Positions 44,517 through 54,653 of a DNA stretch of 64,000 bases are shown piece after piece. The notes below the pieces were generated by a model. It was not told where the DNA came from and did not search any database. It saw nothing but the letters and a program-made list of their open reading frames with translations. The stretch spans positions 92,751,120 through 92,815,119 of the forward strand of contig CM067369.1 in NCBI GenBank assembly GCA_034401795.1, given 5' to 3'. Made by a program: the position numbers and the translations under genes. Every line of letters starts with the position of its first letter. Position 1 is the stretch's first letter. This DNA is from Chaetoderma sp. LZ-2023a (taxonomy: Eukaryota > Mollusca > Caudofoveata > Chaetodermatida > Chaetodermatidae).

Positions 44517-47021
44517 ATGGTGGCTGGAATGAGACAGATGGATGTGGTGGTAATCGGTGCGGAAAAACAAATTAAAATGAACTTAGACGCACTGCAAGAA
44601 AATTTCAAAGAGGTGTGTATGTACGTGAATAAATTGCAACAGCTGTTCAAATCCTTTAAAGTTGAGTCAAGCTCGAAATCACACCTGTTCGCATTTTGGA
44701 ACTCATATATTCATATGGTAGAGCTGCTGCTTGGATTCATAAGAGCTGAGAGAACTGGAGATTGCCAGGCACACCTATCTGCTAATGCTGCTATGGCGCC
44801 ATATTTCTACAGCATGGACAGAACCAATTATGCACGATGGCTGCCAATATATCTTGCGGACATGAAGATGCTTCCAAGTACACATCCCCATGTACATGAA
44901 CAATTCTTGAATAGAAATCATTCCGTAAGTCGCTCAGACCATCCATTCAATCAAGTGTGGACAGATATGGCCTTAGAGCAATCGATTAATTTGGATTCCA
45001 AAAAGCGAGGTGGTATTATTGGAATAACACAAAAGCCAGGAGCTCTGGAGAGGTGGTTTTTAACTAGCCACGAGAGGGCAGCCATAACAACGGTCACAAA
45101 GCAAATGTGTGGGTTACAAGATAGTCACATGTTTGGAGTACATAAGGAAATGGGGACTAATCGAATGAACAGGGATGAAACCGATGTGCAGAAGATACTT
45201 TCGATGTTCTCATCAGATATAATGACCAATCCCTTTAATATTGCGGAAAACGACGACAGCGAGTGTCTTCCGCTTGTAAACATTGCAACTGGTGTGGTAT
45301 TGCCTAGTGAAATCGCCAAGAGACTTGTTTCCGCCTGTGACATTGGTAAGGAGATTATGGACAATTTTGTTCAGGAGCGGCTGGACACTAACACGAGAAG
45401 CTTTTGGGACACGTTGCCACACTTAAAACTTAAAACATTTGCCAGCCTAGCACAGAAGAAAAAACTCAAAACAAATGATGAAAAAATTCACAATGTGAGA
45501 TCTGACCGCGAACTATTTGGTCGATTAATTATTGCCGCAAGGTCCAGAGATGTTGATTTAAAACTAGTGATGACGCATGAACTGTCTGCTGTTCCTCCAC
45601 TATCATTGTCACATACGGATGGGACTCTAAGAAAGAATGTGAAAAGTGTTTTGTTAAGTGAACTAGAAAAGGAAGTAAATGTTGATGGACGCCTTCCACC
45701 TGTTGACAAGACAGGCGCAACAGCTTATGTAGTAGATGGCATGGCAATTGTGCAAATGGTTAAAACTGGAGGTACGTCTACATTTGGAGAATTGGCTGAT
45801 AAATACTGGCACATCTTTACAGTTCCACTGAATCAAGAAGACTGCAACAGAGTAGATATAGTTTTTGACAGATATGATAGACTGGAATCTCTCAAAGCGG
45901 AAGAGCGGCTAAAACGTGGGTCATCAACAGCATTGGAAGTAAAGATTGCTGGAGAAAATACTCCCGTTCCAAAGCAATGGGCCAAGTACATCAGCAATCC
46001 AAGCAACAAAAGTAACCTGGTTGCATTTCTCAGCAAGCGGTGGCGTGATACTGGTCCAAATATGCTATCTGCCGACAATTGCGTTATTCTTGCTGGTGGC
46101 TTTAACGATGGAATGGATGTTGTTGTCATTTCAGCGAACAATGCGTCGTATTTGGAAGAACTTCGATCAGATCACGAGGAAGCAGATACGCGTATGATGT
46201 TGCACGCGCTACACGCTTCAAAAGACCACATGCGTGTTGTTATACAGTCTCCTGCTACAGACGTGGCAGTACTTAGTATATATACGTATCGTTCGCTTCA
46301 CTGTTCTGAACTATGGTTCCGTACGGGCACAAAGGACAAATTGCGATACATACCAATACATACAGTTGCTCAAGTACTGGGCCCAGCTATCTGTCTGTCT
46401 TTACCTGGGTTTCATTCTCTTACAGGTTGTGATAGCACTAGTGCATTATTTGGAGTCGCTAAGAGAAAAGCATTCAATCTCTTAAAGTCATCTGAATGTC
46501 ATCAGCTTAGCTTAGCCCAACTCGGCGAACATGCTGACTTATCACCGAATACTGCAATTCTATGTGAGAAATTTGTCTGTGAGTTGTATACCACCATGGA
46601 TGTGGGAAAGACAGCTGATGAAACCCGTTATTGGCTCTTTTGTCAAAAGAGACAAAGAAATGAAAATCTTCCACCTACATCGAATAGTCTAAAGCATCAC
46701 ACCGAAAGGGCCAATTTTCAAGCTCTTGTTTGGAGACGTTCATTGCAAGCTGTTCAGAATCTTCCATCTCCAAATGGACATGGCTGGAGTATAGTGGATG
46801 GTCTACTCAAGCCTGTTCTAATGTCAAAGGATCCTGCTCCATTTGGATTAATTGAACTCACATCATGTAGATGTCAAAAGTCTGCCTGCAAAAGAACAGA
46901 TCTCTGTCAATGCAAGGCTAACAATCTACTCTGCACTGAAGCATGCCTTTGTATGCGAGGTGAAATGTGTGACAATGTTCAGCATACAATTGTCGAAGAT
47001 GACTCTGACACGGATGAGTAA
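44517..47021 (+). CDS. XPG/FEN1-like nuclease with C-terminal Cys8 (CXC) zinc domain, Academ-type transposon protein
   Basis: An intact 834-codon frame, the only long undamaged gene here. Residues 58-120 (FWNSYIHMVELLLGFIRA, NYARWLPIYLADM) and 147-180 (VWTDMALEQSIN, GGIIGIT) are conserved signatures of a multicopy invertebrate family, probably the end of the transposase part. The nuclease part carries every acidic landmark of the XPG/FEN1 PIN fold: VVDGMAIV (D407), VDIVFDRYD (D451), HEEADTR (553-559, the EAEA equivalent), SPATDVAVLS (D582) and LTGCDSTSALFG (D639), followed by KRKAFNLL like the helix-hairpin helix. The tail has eight cysteines (784, 786, 791, 797, 799, 806, 810, 812) in a CxC-x4-C-x5-CxC-x6-C-x3-CxC array, then an acidic end. 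Known: Academ DNA transposons combine a transposase with an XPG-like nuclease and Cys8 finger. Inferred: a single-strand-flap or hairpin-type nuclease used in transposition. Family members are usually longer at the N terminus, so this may be truncated or have an upstream exon. It lies between inverted segments Q. Confidence 0.85.
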   Translation: MVAGMRQMDVVVIGAEKQIKMNLDALQENFKEVCMYVNKLQQLFKSFKVESSSKSHLFAFWNSYIHMVELLLGFIRAERTGDCQAHLSANAAMAPYFYSMDRTNYARWLPIYLADMKMLPSTHPHVHEQFLNRNHSVSRSDHPFNQVWTDMALEQSINLDSKKRGGIIGITQKPGALERWFLTSHERAAITTVTKQMCGLQDSHMFGVHKEMGTNRMNRDETDVQKILSMFSSDIMTNPFNIAENDDSECLPLVNIATGVVLPSEIAKRLVSACDIGKEIMDNFVQERLDTNTRSFWDTLPHLKLKTFASLAQKKKLKTNDEKIHNVRSDRELFGRLIIAARSRDVDLKLVMTHELSAVPPLSLSHTDGTLRKNVKSVLLSELEKEVNVDGRLPPVDKTGATAYVVDGMAIVQMVKTGGTSTFGELADKYWHIFTVPLNQEDCNRVDIVFDRYDRLESLKAEERLKRGSSTALEVKIAGENTPVPKQWAKYISNPSNKSNLVAFLSKRWRDTGPNMLSADNCVILAGGFNDGMDVVVISANNASYLEELRSDHEEADTRMMLHALHASKDHMRVVIQSPATDVAVLSIYTYRSLHCSELWFRTGTKDKLRYIPIHTVAQVLGPAICLSLPGFHSLTGCDSTSALFGVAKRKAFNLLKSSECHQLSLAQLGEHADLSPNTAILCEKFVCELYTTMDVGKTADETRYWLFCQKRQRNENLPPTSNSLKHHTERANFQALVWRRSLQAVQNLPSPNGHGWSIVDGLLKPVLMSKDPAPFGLIELTSCRCQKSACKRTDLCQCKANNLLCTEACLCMRGEMCDNVQHTIVEDDSDTDE

Positions 47022-47358
47022 CATTCTCTCATTTGCTCACGTGATAAATATGTCCTGCCAGCTTGTGTAGACATGCACTGCATGTCAGTTAAAAGTTTAA
47101 TTATGAAAAATGTAGAAAACATGGGCATTGTTGTAGCTAAGGTATTGCTAGCCACAAGAAGACCTAAGTGCCCCAATACGTACACAGCAACATACGGGTG
47201 TCTTAAACGAGGTTGATTATGTATAAATCTGCGATATACGATCACTCCTTTCCATTTTCGCTAAGATTGTATTGATATAACATGCGCTTAAGTTTGTGAA
47301 AAATTTACCATTGTGAAAATTGTTTGAGAGCTACATTCAACACCTATTGTAAATGGGC
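47022..47358. other. 3' flank of the nuclease gene
   Basis: Non-coding AT-rich sequence. No perfect AATAAA seen close to the stop (GATAAATATG at 47042). Confidence 0.4.
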
Positions 47359-47480
47359 TTACAGTTATCTTGTAGGTCTACCGTGATCAAATGACGCATA
47401 GTAGGGCGGATATGTAACAAATTTGAGGTAAGATGTTCCATTCAGGCAGAAAGCATGAAATTTGGCATATAGGTGGTTTA
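47359..47480 (+). mobile_element. Extra inverted copy of the element's outermost 122 bp
   Basis: TTACAGTTATCTTGTAGGTC to TGGCATATAGGTGGTTTA is nearly the exact reverse complement of 47868-47989, so the right end is itself a large palindrome. The two arms are more alike than the left and right P segments, which suggests a recent event. Confidence 0.8.
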
Positions 47481-47482
47481 TA

Positions 47483-47531
47483 TTGTCATATTTTACAATC
47501 TAATGTGTTATCAATTTTGTACATTACGGTT
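47483..47531 (+). repeat. 49-bp direct repeat, first copy
   Basis: TTGTCATATTTTACAATCTA to GTACATTACGGTT. Identical to 48012-48060. The two copies bracket the right terminal segment. Confidence 0.93.
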
Positions 47532-47989
47532 AGTGATACCACAATTTTCTTGTACAACACGGCTCAGAATATACCCAAGACATCGGTCTAGCATAATATA
47601 GAGACAAACCTTCTGAATACTGGGTGTGCTACGAAACCATTCTTCTAGACCCCTTTTGAAAATTGGCTCCCGGACTATAAAGGGTAAAATCATAACCAGT
47701 GACCCAAGGAACCCTTAATTAGACATCAATTCCAGCCCTCTACTCCATCTAGAACGTGAGTAATGCAGATTTTCTGCTGGGAAGGCGGCCATTTTGAATC
47801 CGCCATTTTGAATGAGTTCCCTTGGTAGAATCAGGTGCCACCGCATCTAATTATGTTCAGCATACCTTAAACCACCTATATGCCAAATTTCATGCTTTCT
47901 GCCTGAATGGAACATCTTACCTCAAATTTGTTACATATCCGCCCTACTATGCGCCATTTGATCACGGTAGACCTACAAGATAACTGTAA
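47532..47989 (-). mobile_element. Right terminal inverted sequence (segments Q and P contiguous)
   Basis: 47532-47680 matches 44093-44235 and 47681-47949 matches 41871-42107, both as reverse complement. Landmarks: GAATACTGGGTGTGCTACG, GAAGGCGGCCATTTTGAATC and ATATCCGCCCTACTA. This gives an element of about 6.1 kb overall, about 4.1 kb without the insertion in its left end. Confidence 0.75.
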
Positions 47990-48011
47990 TTGACTGTCAA
48001 CTCTAGTTTTT

Positions 48012-48060
48012 TTGTCATATTTTACAATCTAATGTGTTATCAATTTTGTACATTACGGTT
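48012..48060 (+). repeat. 49-bp direct repeat, second copy
   Basis: Identical to 47483-47531. Confidence 0.93.
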
Positions 48061-48279
48061 TCACTAAATAATGAAATTGTCAAACTTCAGATGACAATTC
48101 TGCCCAAATTGTCCAATTTATAAAAGATTTATGTTTAAATATAAGTTTTATTTTATGACTGTTGTATACATTTGAACACAAAAATTAAAGATGAGATCAA
48201 ACTGCATGCTATTAAATTTTAAAATTGTTAATATAACGAAACCTGCCAATAACAAACACATGCATCCGTTATGGTGGGG
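48061..48279. other. No gene recognised
   Basis: AT-rich spacer ending in a poly(G) run at about 48277-48288. Confidence 0.4.
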
Positions 48280-48445
48280 GGGGGGGGCTGTTTGTGGTTA
48301 GCATATTGGCGTTCATAACCATCGATCCTGGTTCGTGTCTATGTGCGTGGTCACCTCACTATCAGTTGAAAAATAGGCAACGCCTTCACTCATCGTTGTC
48401 TCTCTCCACCCAGAAGTATAAATGGTAACCATGGCAGTTAGACGT
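48280..48445 (+). mobile_element. Possible tRNA-derived SINE
   Basis: GTGGTTAGCATATTGG resembles an A box and CCTGGTTCGTGTC a weak B box. The body (AAGTATAAATGGTAACCATG) looks SINE-like. No clear tail; it abuts a family A element. Confidence 0.35.
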
Positions 48446-48446
48446 A

Positions 48447-48781
48447 ATGGAACTTTGCGGTTTTAACTATGCTGCCCCCATCTCTAAATAAGCTCCACCC
48501 ACACCTCGCTTGTGTTGGTATCGATAGATCCCTGAACTCACTGATTATCAATTTCCAGAAAACTATACAGATAAAAAAGTACGCTGTTGCATATTTTGAA
48601 ACTAATTTAACTGGGTGCTGTTGCTGCCTATGCCTATGTCAAATTCGTTTCAAAATATTCTACAGAATGTTTATTAAATAGTAAAGTCATTCATACTGTA
48701 ACTGATTATGACGTCATCATACACGTCACGTAGTTGAGTATGACGTCATATGACGGATGGATAAACTGTAACGGTCCATTG
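48447..48781 (+). mobile_element. Family A element, + orientation, complete ends
   Basis: AATGGAACTTTGCGGTTTTA to AACTGTAACGGTCCATT. ACAGATAAAAAAG replaces the donor-like motif. Three GACGTCA-type sites near the right end. Confidence 0.85.
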
Positions 48782-49023
48782 CATATTAGACAAGAAACCC
48801 AGTTTAGATATGATGTAGAAATTAGGGATGTGATGTGCGGGATCAACAAAGATAATAACCTCACGAGCTTGATACCCTGACAGTGATATTTACTAGGTAT
48901 TGGCACCTGCTTAGAAAGCATTGTGGCTATCAGTACTAGTTGCCAAGTGCCAACTATAAGACACGGACACGATGCGATAATAAAAATGTGTTAAGCGTCT
49001 TGCAATCAGATCTAAACATCATC
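48782..49023. other. No gene recognised
   Basis: Short unique spacer. Confidence 0.4.
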
Positions 49024-49027
49024 GCCG

Positions 49028-49060
<33 letters not shown>

Positions 49061-49095
49061 CCACCACCACCACCACCACCACCACCACCACCACC

Positions 49096-49129
<34 letters not shown>

Positions 49130-49253
49130 TCATCTTCACCACCACCACCACCACCACCACCACCACCACCACCACTACCACCACCACCACCACCACCACC
49201 ACCACCACCACCACCACAACCACCACCACCACCACCACCACCACCACCGTCGC

Positions 49254-49312
<59 letters not shown>
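49024..49312. repeat. Compound (ATC)n(ACC)n array
   Basis: Five alternating blocks of CAT and CAC trinucleotides over about 290 bp. Source of poly-Ile/Thr and poly-Met/Val frames. Confidence 0.98.
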
Positions 49313-49313
<1 letters not shown>

Positions 49314-49525
49314 ATGGCTATTTCCTACACTTTTGTATTTTGTTTAGCCATACCTATGTTTCTTATATTAGGGTCAAAACATCCTATAGGACCTAGGTCC
49401 GATATCATTTTATTTTATTTTTACTTTCAAGTACCGGTAGAAGTTAAGGTATCGAACAGAACCCCAAAATCCACACACACGCACAGATTCATACACGGTC
49501 AGCAAGACGGATGGAAGAACAGAGA

Positions 49526-49740
49526 AATTCAGGTTTAGTTCTGCCCCGTCCATCTCTCGCTAAGAAGCCCCACCCACGCTTTTCCCGTGATGGGATGAAT
49601 CGATTCCTGCACTCTCTGAATCTCAGTCTCCAGAAAACTACACAGGTAAGCTGTTGAGTATTTTGAAACTAATTTGACTGGCTGCCGCTGCTGTCTATGA
49701 CAGCAACAGCGCCCAGTCAAGTTAGTTTGAAAATATTGTA
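49526..49740 (+). mobile_element. Family A element, + orientation, right half missing
   Basis: ATTCAGGTTTAGTTCTGCCC, AAACTACACAGGTAAGCTGT, then a hairpin with CTATGACAGCAACAGCGCCC. Ends at AAAATATTGT without the CRE half. Confidence 0.85.
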
Positions 49741-50008
49741 TTGTAATATGGAGAATCAAGAATGTAATGCTGACATTAATTCTTACACCTGCCTCTTCAC
49801 GATCTAAATTGGTGATTTAATACTTTAACCATTAAAAGACCAGTGTCCCAATTTCGAGACAGACACCTGTTGAATATTTTGAAACTACTTTGACTTGAAC
49901 AGGCAGAAACATGTTCCATTCAAATTAGTTTCAAAATATTAAACAGAAAAGTCTATATATCATAAACAATAAACAGTATCGTCCCTGATCAGTCACGGTT
50001 AAAGCGTT
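49741..50008. repeat. Spacer with isolated family A hairpin at 49867-49947
   Basis: CTGTTGAATATTTTGAAACT pairs with AGTTTCAAAATATTAAACAG around a short GAACAGGCAG..GTTCC centre. The rest is plain sequence. Confidence 0.65.
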
Positions 50009-50450
50009 AATGGAGGAATCCGGTTTTAGCTATGCCCCGCCCAGCTTTAGCTATGCCCCGCCCAGCTTTAGCTATGCCCCGCCCAGCTTCAGCTAAACTA
50101 CACCCGCACTTCGCCCGTGTTGAGATTGGTCGATCCCTGAACGCGCTGACTATCAATTTCCAGAAAACTATACAGGTAAACTGCTGAATATTTTGAAACT
50201 GTTTTGACTGGGTCTTGTTGCTGCATATATGGCAGCAACAGCGACCAGTCAAATTATTTTCCAACTATTCAACAGCATGTTTATTAAACAGTAAAGACAT
50301 ACAATTCGTGCAAAACGAGCCCGTCATCAATTAAGCGTTCGTGACGAATTTAGCTACGCCATTCATGACGTTATTGATTATAACGATCATCATACACGTC
50401 ACGTCGTTGATTATGACGTCACATGATTGATGGATAAACTGGAATCCTCC
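50009..50450 (+). mobile_element. Complete family A element with triplicated GC-box
   Basis: Ends are TTAATGGAGGAATCCGG and CTGGAATCCTCCATTAG, 13-bp inverted repeats that differ from the usual GGACCTTTCC tips. A 21-bp unit (AGCTTTAGCTATGCCCCGCCC) is repeated at 50024-50087. It also holds ACTATACAGGTAAACTG, a full hairpin (TTGTTGCTGCATATATGGCA) and CRE sites (TTATGACGTCACATG). Confidence 0.92.
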
Positions 50451-50544
50451 ATTAGTCGCGCTGACTAGACAGATACAGCTTCTAGTAGATGATTGGCGTT
50501 CAAACACGACTGAGATACATATCCATAAATACATAATCATCTGC

Positions 50545-50714
50545 ACAAATTAGTTTCAAAATATTCAACCGATTATCTGTATTAGGCTGTATACGTCTCT
50601 GGAAATTGAGATTCAGAGAGTGCAGGGATAGATTGATGCCAACAAGGACAACATGTGGGTGGAGCTTAGCTAAAGGTGGTCGGGGCATAGCTAAAACTGG
50701 AAGCCTCCATTTTA
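50545..50714 (-). mobile_element. Family A element, minus orientation, GC-box half
   Basis: ACAAATTAGTTTCAAAATAT, TCTCTGGAAATTGAGATTCA, CGGGGCATAGCTAAAACTGG, AAGCCTCCATT. Confidence 0.8.
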
Positions 50715-50719
50715 CTGGT

Positions 50720-50812
50720 ACGTTGTTGTATATTCTGAAAGTCATTTGACTGGTAGTTGTTGTTGATGGCTATGAAAGCAATGGCTCTCAGTTAATTTAG
50801 TTTCGAAATACT
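50720..50812. repeat. Family A-like hairpin fragment
   Basis: Diverged arms (TTGTTGTATATTCTGAAAGT.. and ..AGTTTCGAAATACTCACC). Confidence 0.5.
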
Positions 50813-51487
50813 CACCATAAGTCAATGCAGATGGTTATTGATGAAATCTTATGCCAGCTGATACTTGAGTGACAGATAGGACTTCACCACCCCACCCCAC
50901 CCCACTCCCGACACACACCCTCCATTAATTTATTGCATTTAATAGGCAACGTCTCTTGCCCACCACCTGTCCTTGCTGGCAATACTATCATTATGTTAAT
51001 TAAGTTTGCAATACATCACAGGCTTCATTGTTCTGTGTTTTCTTTGCCAACCACCTTCCTGGTAATAATATCACCAATAAATCCTAGTGGGTTCATTCGT
51101 CCATAGCCTTATCCGTGTTCCGCTTATCGGTTTTTCAGAATCTAGCTTGGCTTCAGCTAAACCCAAGCTCGTGTGGGTTCTCGCATTCCACATGGGTCTC
51201 GGTGTACCTGGTAATCTGTTAGCATATTCTATGACATTAGCACGCGTGTATTCTGTTGCATACTAATTATCAAATCATTTTACATCCGGCTAGTGTAATA
51301 AAGTCACGCGGTAGTGACGCACGTTGCTGGAAATGTAATTATTATGCGTGGCAGCGATGACGTAATAATTATATACTACCGGTAACATTATTTTATTATT
51401 CTTAATCTAGTATGGTGTCAGTTATCGTGATTTGACCTTTATCTATATGTGCTTCTCTTTAAACAATTGTCTAGAATGAAACAATTT
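50813..51487. other. No gene recognised
   Basis: Contains ACCCCACCCCACCCC at 50890. No coding signal. Confidence 0.4.
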
Positions 51488-51740
51488 GACGAATGATTAA
51501 TTGATGACGGACTACACGTCCTTACTATTTAATAAATATGCTGTTGAACATTTTGAAACTAATTTGACATGCGGATAGACAGACAGCCGCATCATATTCA
51601 AAAGTAATCAAGAACTTACCTGTATAGTTTTCTGGAAATTGAGATTCAGATGGTGGTGGGATCAATCGATCCCAACACGGTCAAAGTGTGGATGGAGCTT
51701 AGCTAGAGATAGGCGGGGCATAGCTAAAACTGGATTGATT
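51488..51740 (-). mobile_element. Family A element, minus orientation, loop replaced
   Basis: TTTAATAAATATGCTGTTGA, hairpin centre replaced by GCGGATAGACAGACAGCCGC, then AACTTACCTGTATAGTTTTC and GGCGGGGCATAGCTAAAACT. CRE half absent. Confidence 0.8.
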
Positions 51741-52199
51741 CATTGGCATTTCGTATCACACCCGTTTAGTAAGATCACATTTTTATTTCGCCAAAACTCG
51801 TTCCAAATGAGATCTTATTGCATATAAACAAGGTTTTCACCCCATTCCATCTTTCTCGATATGAATACTCAACGAAATATTTTCATTGGTCAGGTAACGA
51901 ATAATAAACCCGCATGCCCCGTAACGCCGCAAACGTTTCCTAGCGACTACGACGGAGAAAACGTAAACAAGACGGGATATTGTTGATTAAAATTGTGTAA
52001 TATATATGCCTCAACTCAGGATGATCATATTGTAGATATGGGATTCTCTTGTGGGAAGTCATGACCCCAATGGATATCTTATATTTACGAGTAAGTCCTA
52101 AATGAAATTCATATTTGAAAATACCAGGTGAGCTAATGGACCGAGTAACTCTATAAGCATTATTATTTAGTTATGTATTATAGCACTGGTTGACATCAG
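51741..52199. other. No gene recognised
   Basis: Unique-looking sequence. Confidence 0.4.
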
Positions 52200-52242
52200 C
52201 TGATGATGTACCGTTTCAGTTTCGGCGAAACTGAGTCGAAAC
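52200..52242 (+). ncRNA. Hammerhead-like remnant (weak)
   Basis: CTGATGA (52200-52206) and GAAAC (52238-52242) flank an 8-bp perfect stem (TCAGTTTC / GAAACTGA, 3-nt loop GGC). These are the conserved strings of a hammerhead ribozyme, as found in Penelope-like elements. Stem II does not start directly after CTGATGA, so it may be degenerate or fortuitous. Confidence 0.25.
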
Positions 52243-52795
52243 TGATAAGGATTGATGGATGATATTTAGCATCCAAGTTTAAATAATAGAATTGAATAGA
52301 ATAGAACCTCCGGTTCTGAGTTGATGTGTATCTGGAAATAGTTGAGATATAAGTTGTTGCTGCGGAATCAGCACATCCTTTTATAGTATTCAGCAGTCGT
52401 TCGGATCAGTAGTTTAGGAAATAATCAATGGATAAGAATCGATGGAATCGTACGTGACAAACTGCCTGTAGTTGATGACGATAGGCATTCGGATTCTCAT
52501 ACGAGAATAGAACAACACCAGCTGGCAATGAGATCATACAGCTTATGTGCCTATTAACGATCGTATCCTACAGGATTTTTCACGATAGGCAATGGACAGG
52601 ACAGAGACATTGTAGCCTCCTGTAGGAATTAATAACAGAATCGAAATTTGTATATCAACTATGTGTCAATCATACAATGGCATGCTACAACATCACATTC
52701 CATAATGTTGTTAGTTAGCTGACAGATCGCATCAAATCAGAACCAGCCAACACCGCTTTGACTATGTGTAGCAGTAGCTCCATAGAAGAATAGCC

Positions 52796-53295
52796 CAGAG
52801 TTTGATTGGTCAGGATGACGTCATGATCAATGAGCGTCGATCAAACTCTGTGGCAGAGAATCAGAAAGAACAAGTTTCAAAGTGAGAATCGAAATGTAGA
52901 TAATCATGGATTGGTCAGGACGACCAACAGTAATAGATAGAAGCTTCTAGGAGGGAATAAGCAGACGTTGATTGGCGGACTGATTATCCAGACCAGTCAA
53001 GCTGTGCTTATAACCTACCTAGAAGAATCATGAGAACGAAGAATAGATATTACGATATGTATATAACTATATATCGTAATATGTATAGAACTTCAGAGTT
53101 GCTGAAGGGTATAAATAGGGCACTTTGCCGTTTATAAAATGAATCAATCCAACATCAGGGTTCCGTAGTCATCATCGATGCTGCGTTAGAAATTATACTA
53201 GATAGGTATACCGTTGAAATTATCAAAGTCTTTTATCAGTAAATTATCAAAGTCTTTTTATCTTAAAATGTACAGTTAGAGTAGACAGTAATAAA
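52796..53295 (+). promoter_or_regulatory. Promoter-like block, possible solo LTR
   Basis: A 13-bp inverted repeat (CAGAGTTTGATTG at 52797, CGATCAAACTCTG at 52841) encloses TGACGTCA (52816-52823). Further ATTGG (CCAAT) motifs follow, then TATAAATAGGG (53110) and AATAAA (53290). A TATA box and poly(A) signal 180 bp apart fit an LTR (U3-R). No second LTR, primer site or coding region was found. Confidence 0.35.
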
Positions 53296-54249
53296 TATTT
53301 CATCTTGCAAAAGCAAGACAAGAGTTTGGTTGTGTTTGAGTAAGGACTCCAGAGTGAAGAGCAATACTTCACCGAAGCCGGGAATCTTCCAATCAGTCAG
53401 ATAGGCCCGATCGTCATTGATAAATATCGTTGCAATCCAGCTAGCAACGAGGCGAGCCGACGATCATCATTCCACTGTTTCCTTGGTAAGAGGTTGTCGC
53501 AGCAACCTACTCCATCATAATCTTACCATCGACGTAGTAGAAACGTATCACCACCGGGAGATCCAAAATCTTCAATATGTGTAAAACTACTTTCGGCAAA
53601 GACAGTACGGAATCATAGGTAGTTCCTTGCATACAGTTGAAACACAACTTTAAATTTTACGTAATCGTCTTCTAATGTACTTCTATGCAGTCTATTTTTC
53701 TTGTTCCAGTTTGCTAGAGTAGTGGCACAGTTTTCAACTATTGTATAAGTTGTTGCGCCAATTGTAACCTCAGCACCACATTTTATTGTTCATGCACGGA
53801 TGACTAATATGCGTTCCTAATTTTCTTAAAGTTTACACGCTGATGACTAAAAGGCGTCGCTAAATTATTATAATAGGCGTACCCAGGTCAGCTAGACCGT
53901 AATCATTTGAGATATTTTCTGTGATACTACGGCCATGGCCGATTTTAAAAACTATTGTTCTTTTAAATTGATTCTTGTGTAAATTATTACAGACTTACAA
54001 TAGCGCGCACACTTAACTAGTTCTTAACGCATTTCGCTAGTGACCATGTCTATGCCTAAATTAAGACATAGGATTCGGTATAAACCTAACCAATCATAAG
54101 CTCAGATAATTTGATAAGGACATAGCAAATAGAGGCCGTTACCGAATTATAAAAGTAGTGCCGAGATTGACAGGCCGCTGTTGTGTAATTAACATTACAC
54201 ATACAATAGCAAGCCAAAAAAAAATACAGCCGGTCCCGGCTGCTCGCCT
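53296..54249. other. No gene recognised
   Basis: AAATTATCAAAGTCTTT occurs twice just upstream (53217 and 53241). Beyond that no repeat or coding signal. Confidence 0.4.
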
Positions 54250-54653
54250 CAATTCACCTTTCCAGAGTATCTATCCATCATCAGACCTCGTATGACGTCA
54301 TAATCAGCTCAGCGCATGTATGATGACGTCACAATCATTACGCCACAAAGGGTTCCATATAGACCGTCATCAAATCTCAAACAGTCCGACACGTATGAAT
54401 TGTATGTCTGTAATTTTTTGCCATTTAATAAACACGCTGTTGAATATTTTGAAACTAATTTGATTGGGCGCTGTTGCTGCCTTAGGCAGAAACACCACCA
54501 AGGCAAATTAGTTTCAACATATTCAGCAGCTTACATGTTAATTTTTTTGGAAATTGATGGTCAGGGTGTTTAAATATCGATCGATCCCAACACGAGGTGT
54601 GGGTGGAGCTTAGCTAGAGAGGGGCGGAGAATAGCTAAACCCGGAAAGGTCCA
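54250..54653 (-). mobile_element. Complete family A element, minus orientation
   Basis: CAATTCACCTTTCCAGAGTA to AAACCCGGAAAGGTCCATTG. Contains TCGTATGACGTCATAATC, GATGACGTCACAATC, hairpin with GCGCTGTTGCTGCCTTAGGC, GATCGATCCCAACACGAGGT and GAGGGGCGGAGAATAGC. Confidence 0.9.

Noticed and set aside
48940-49347. Poly-Thr/Ile and poly-Val/Met frames
   Set aside because: Readings of the (ATC)n(ACC)n array.
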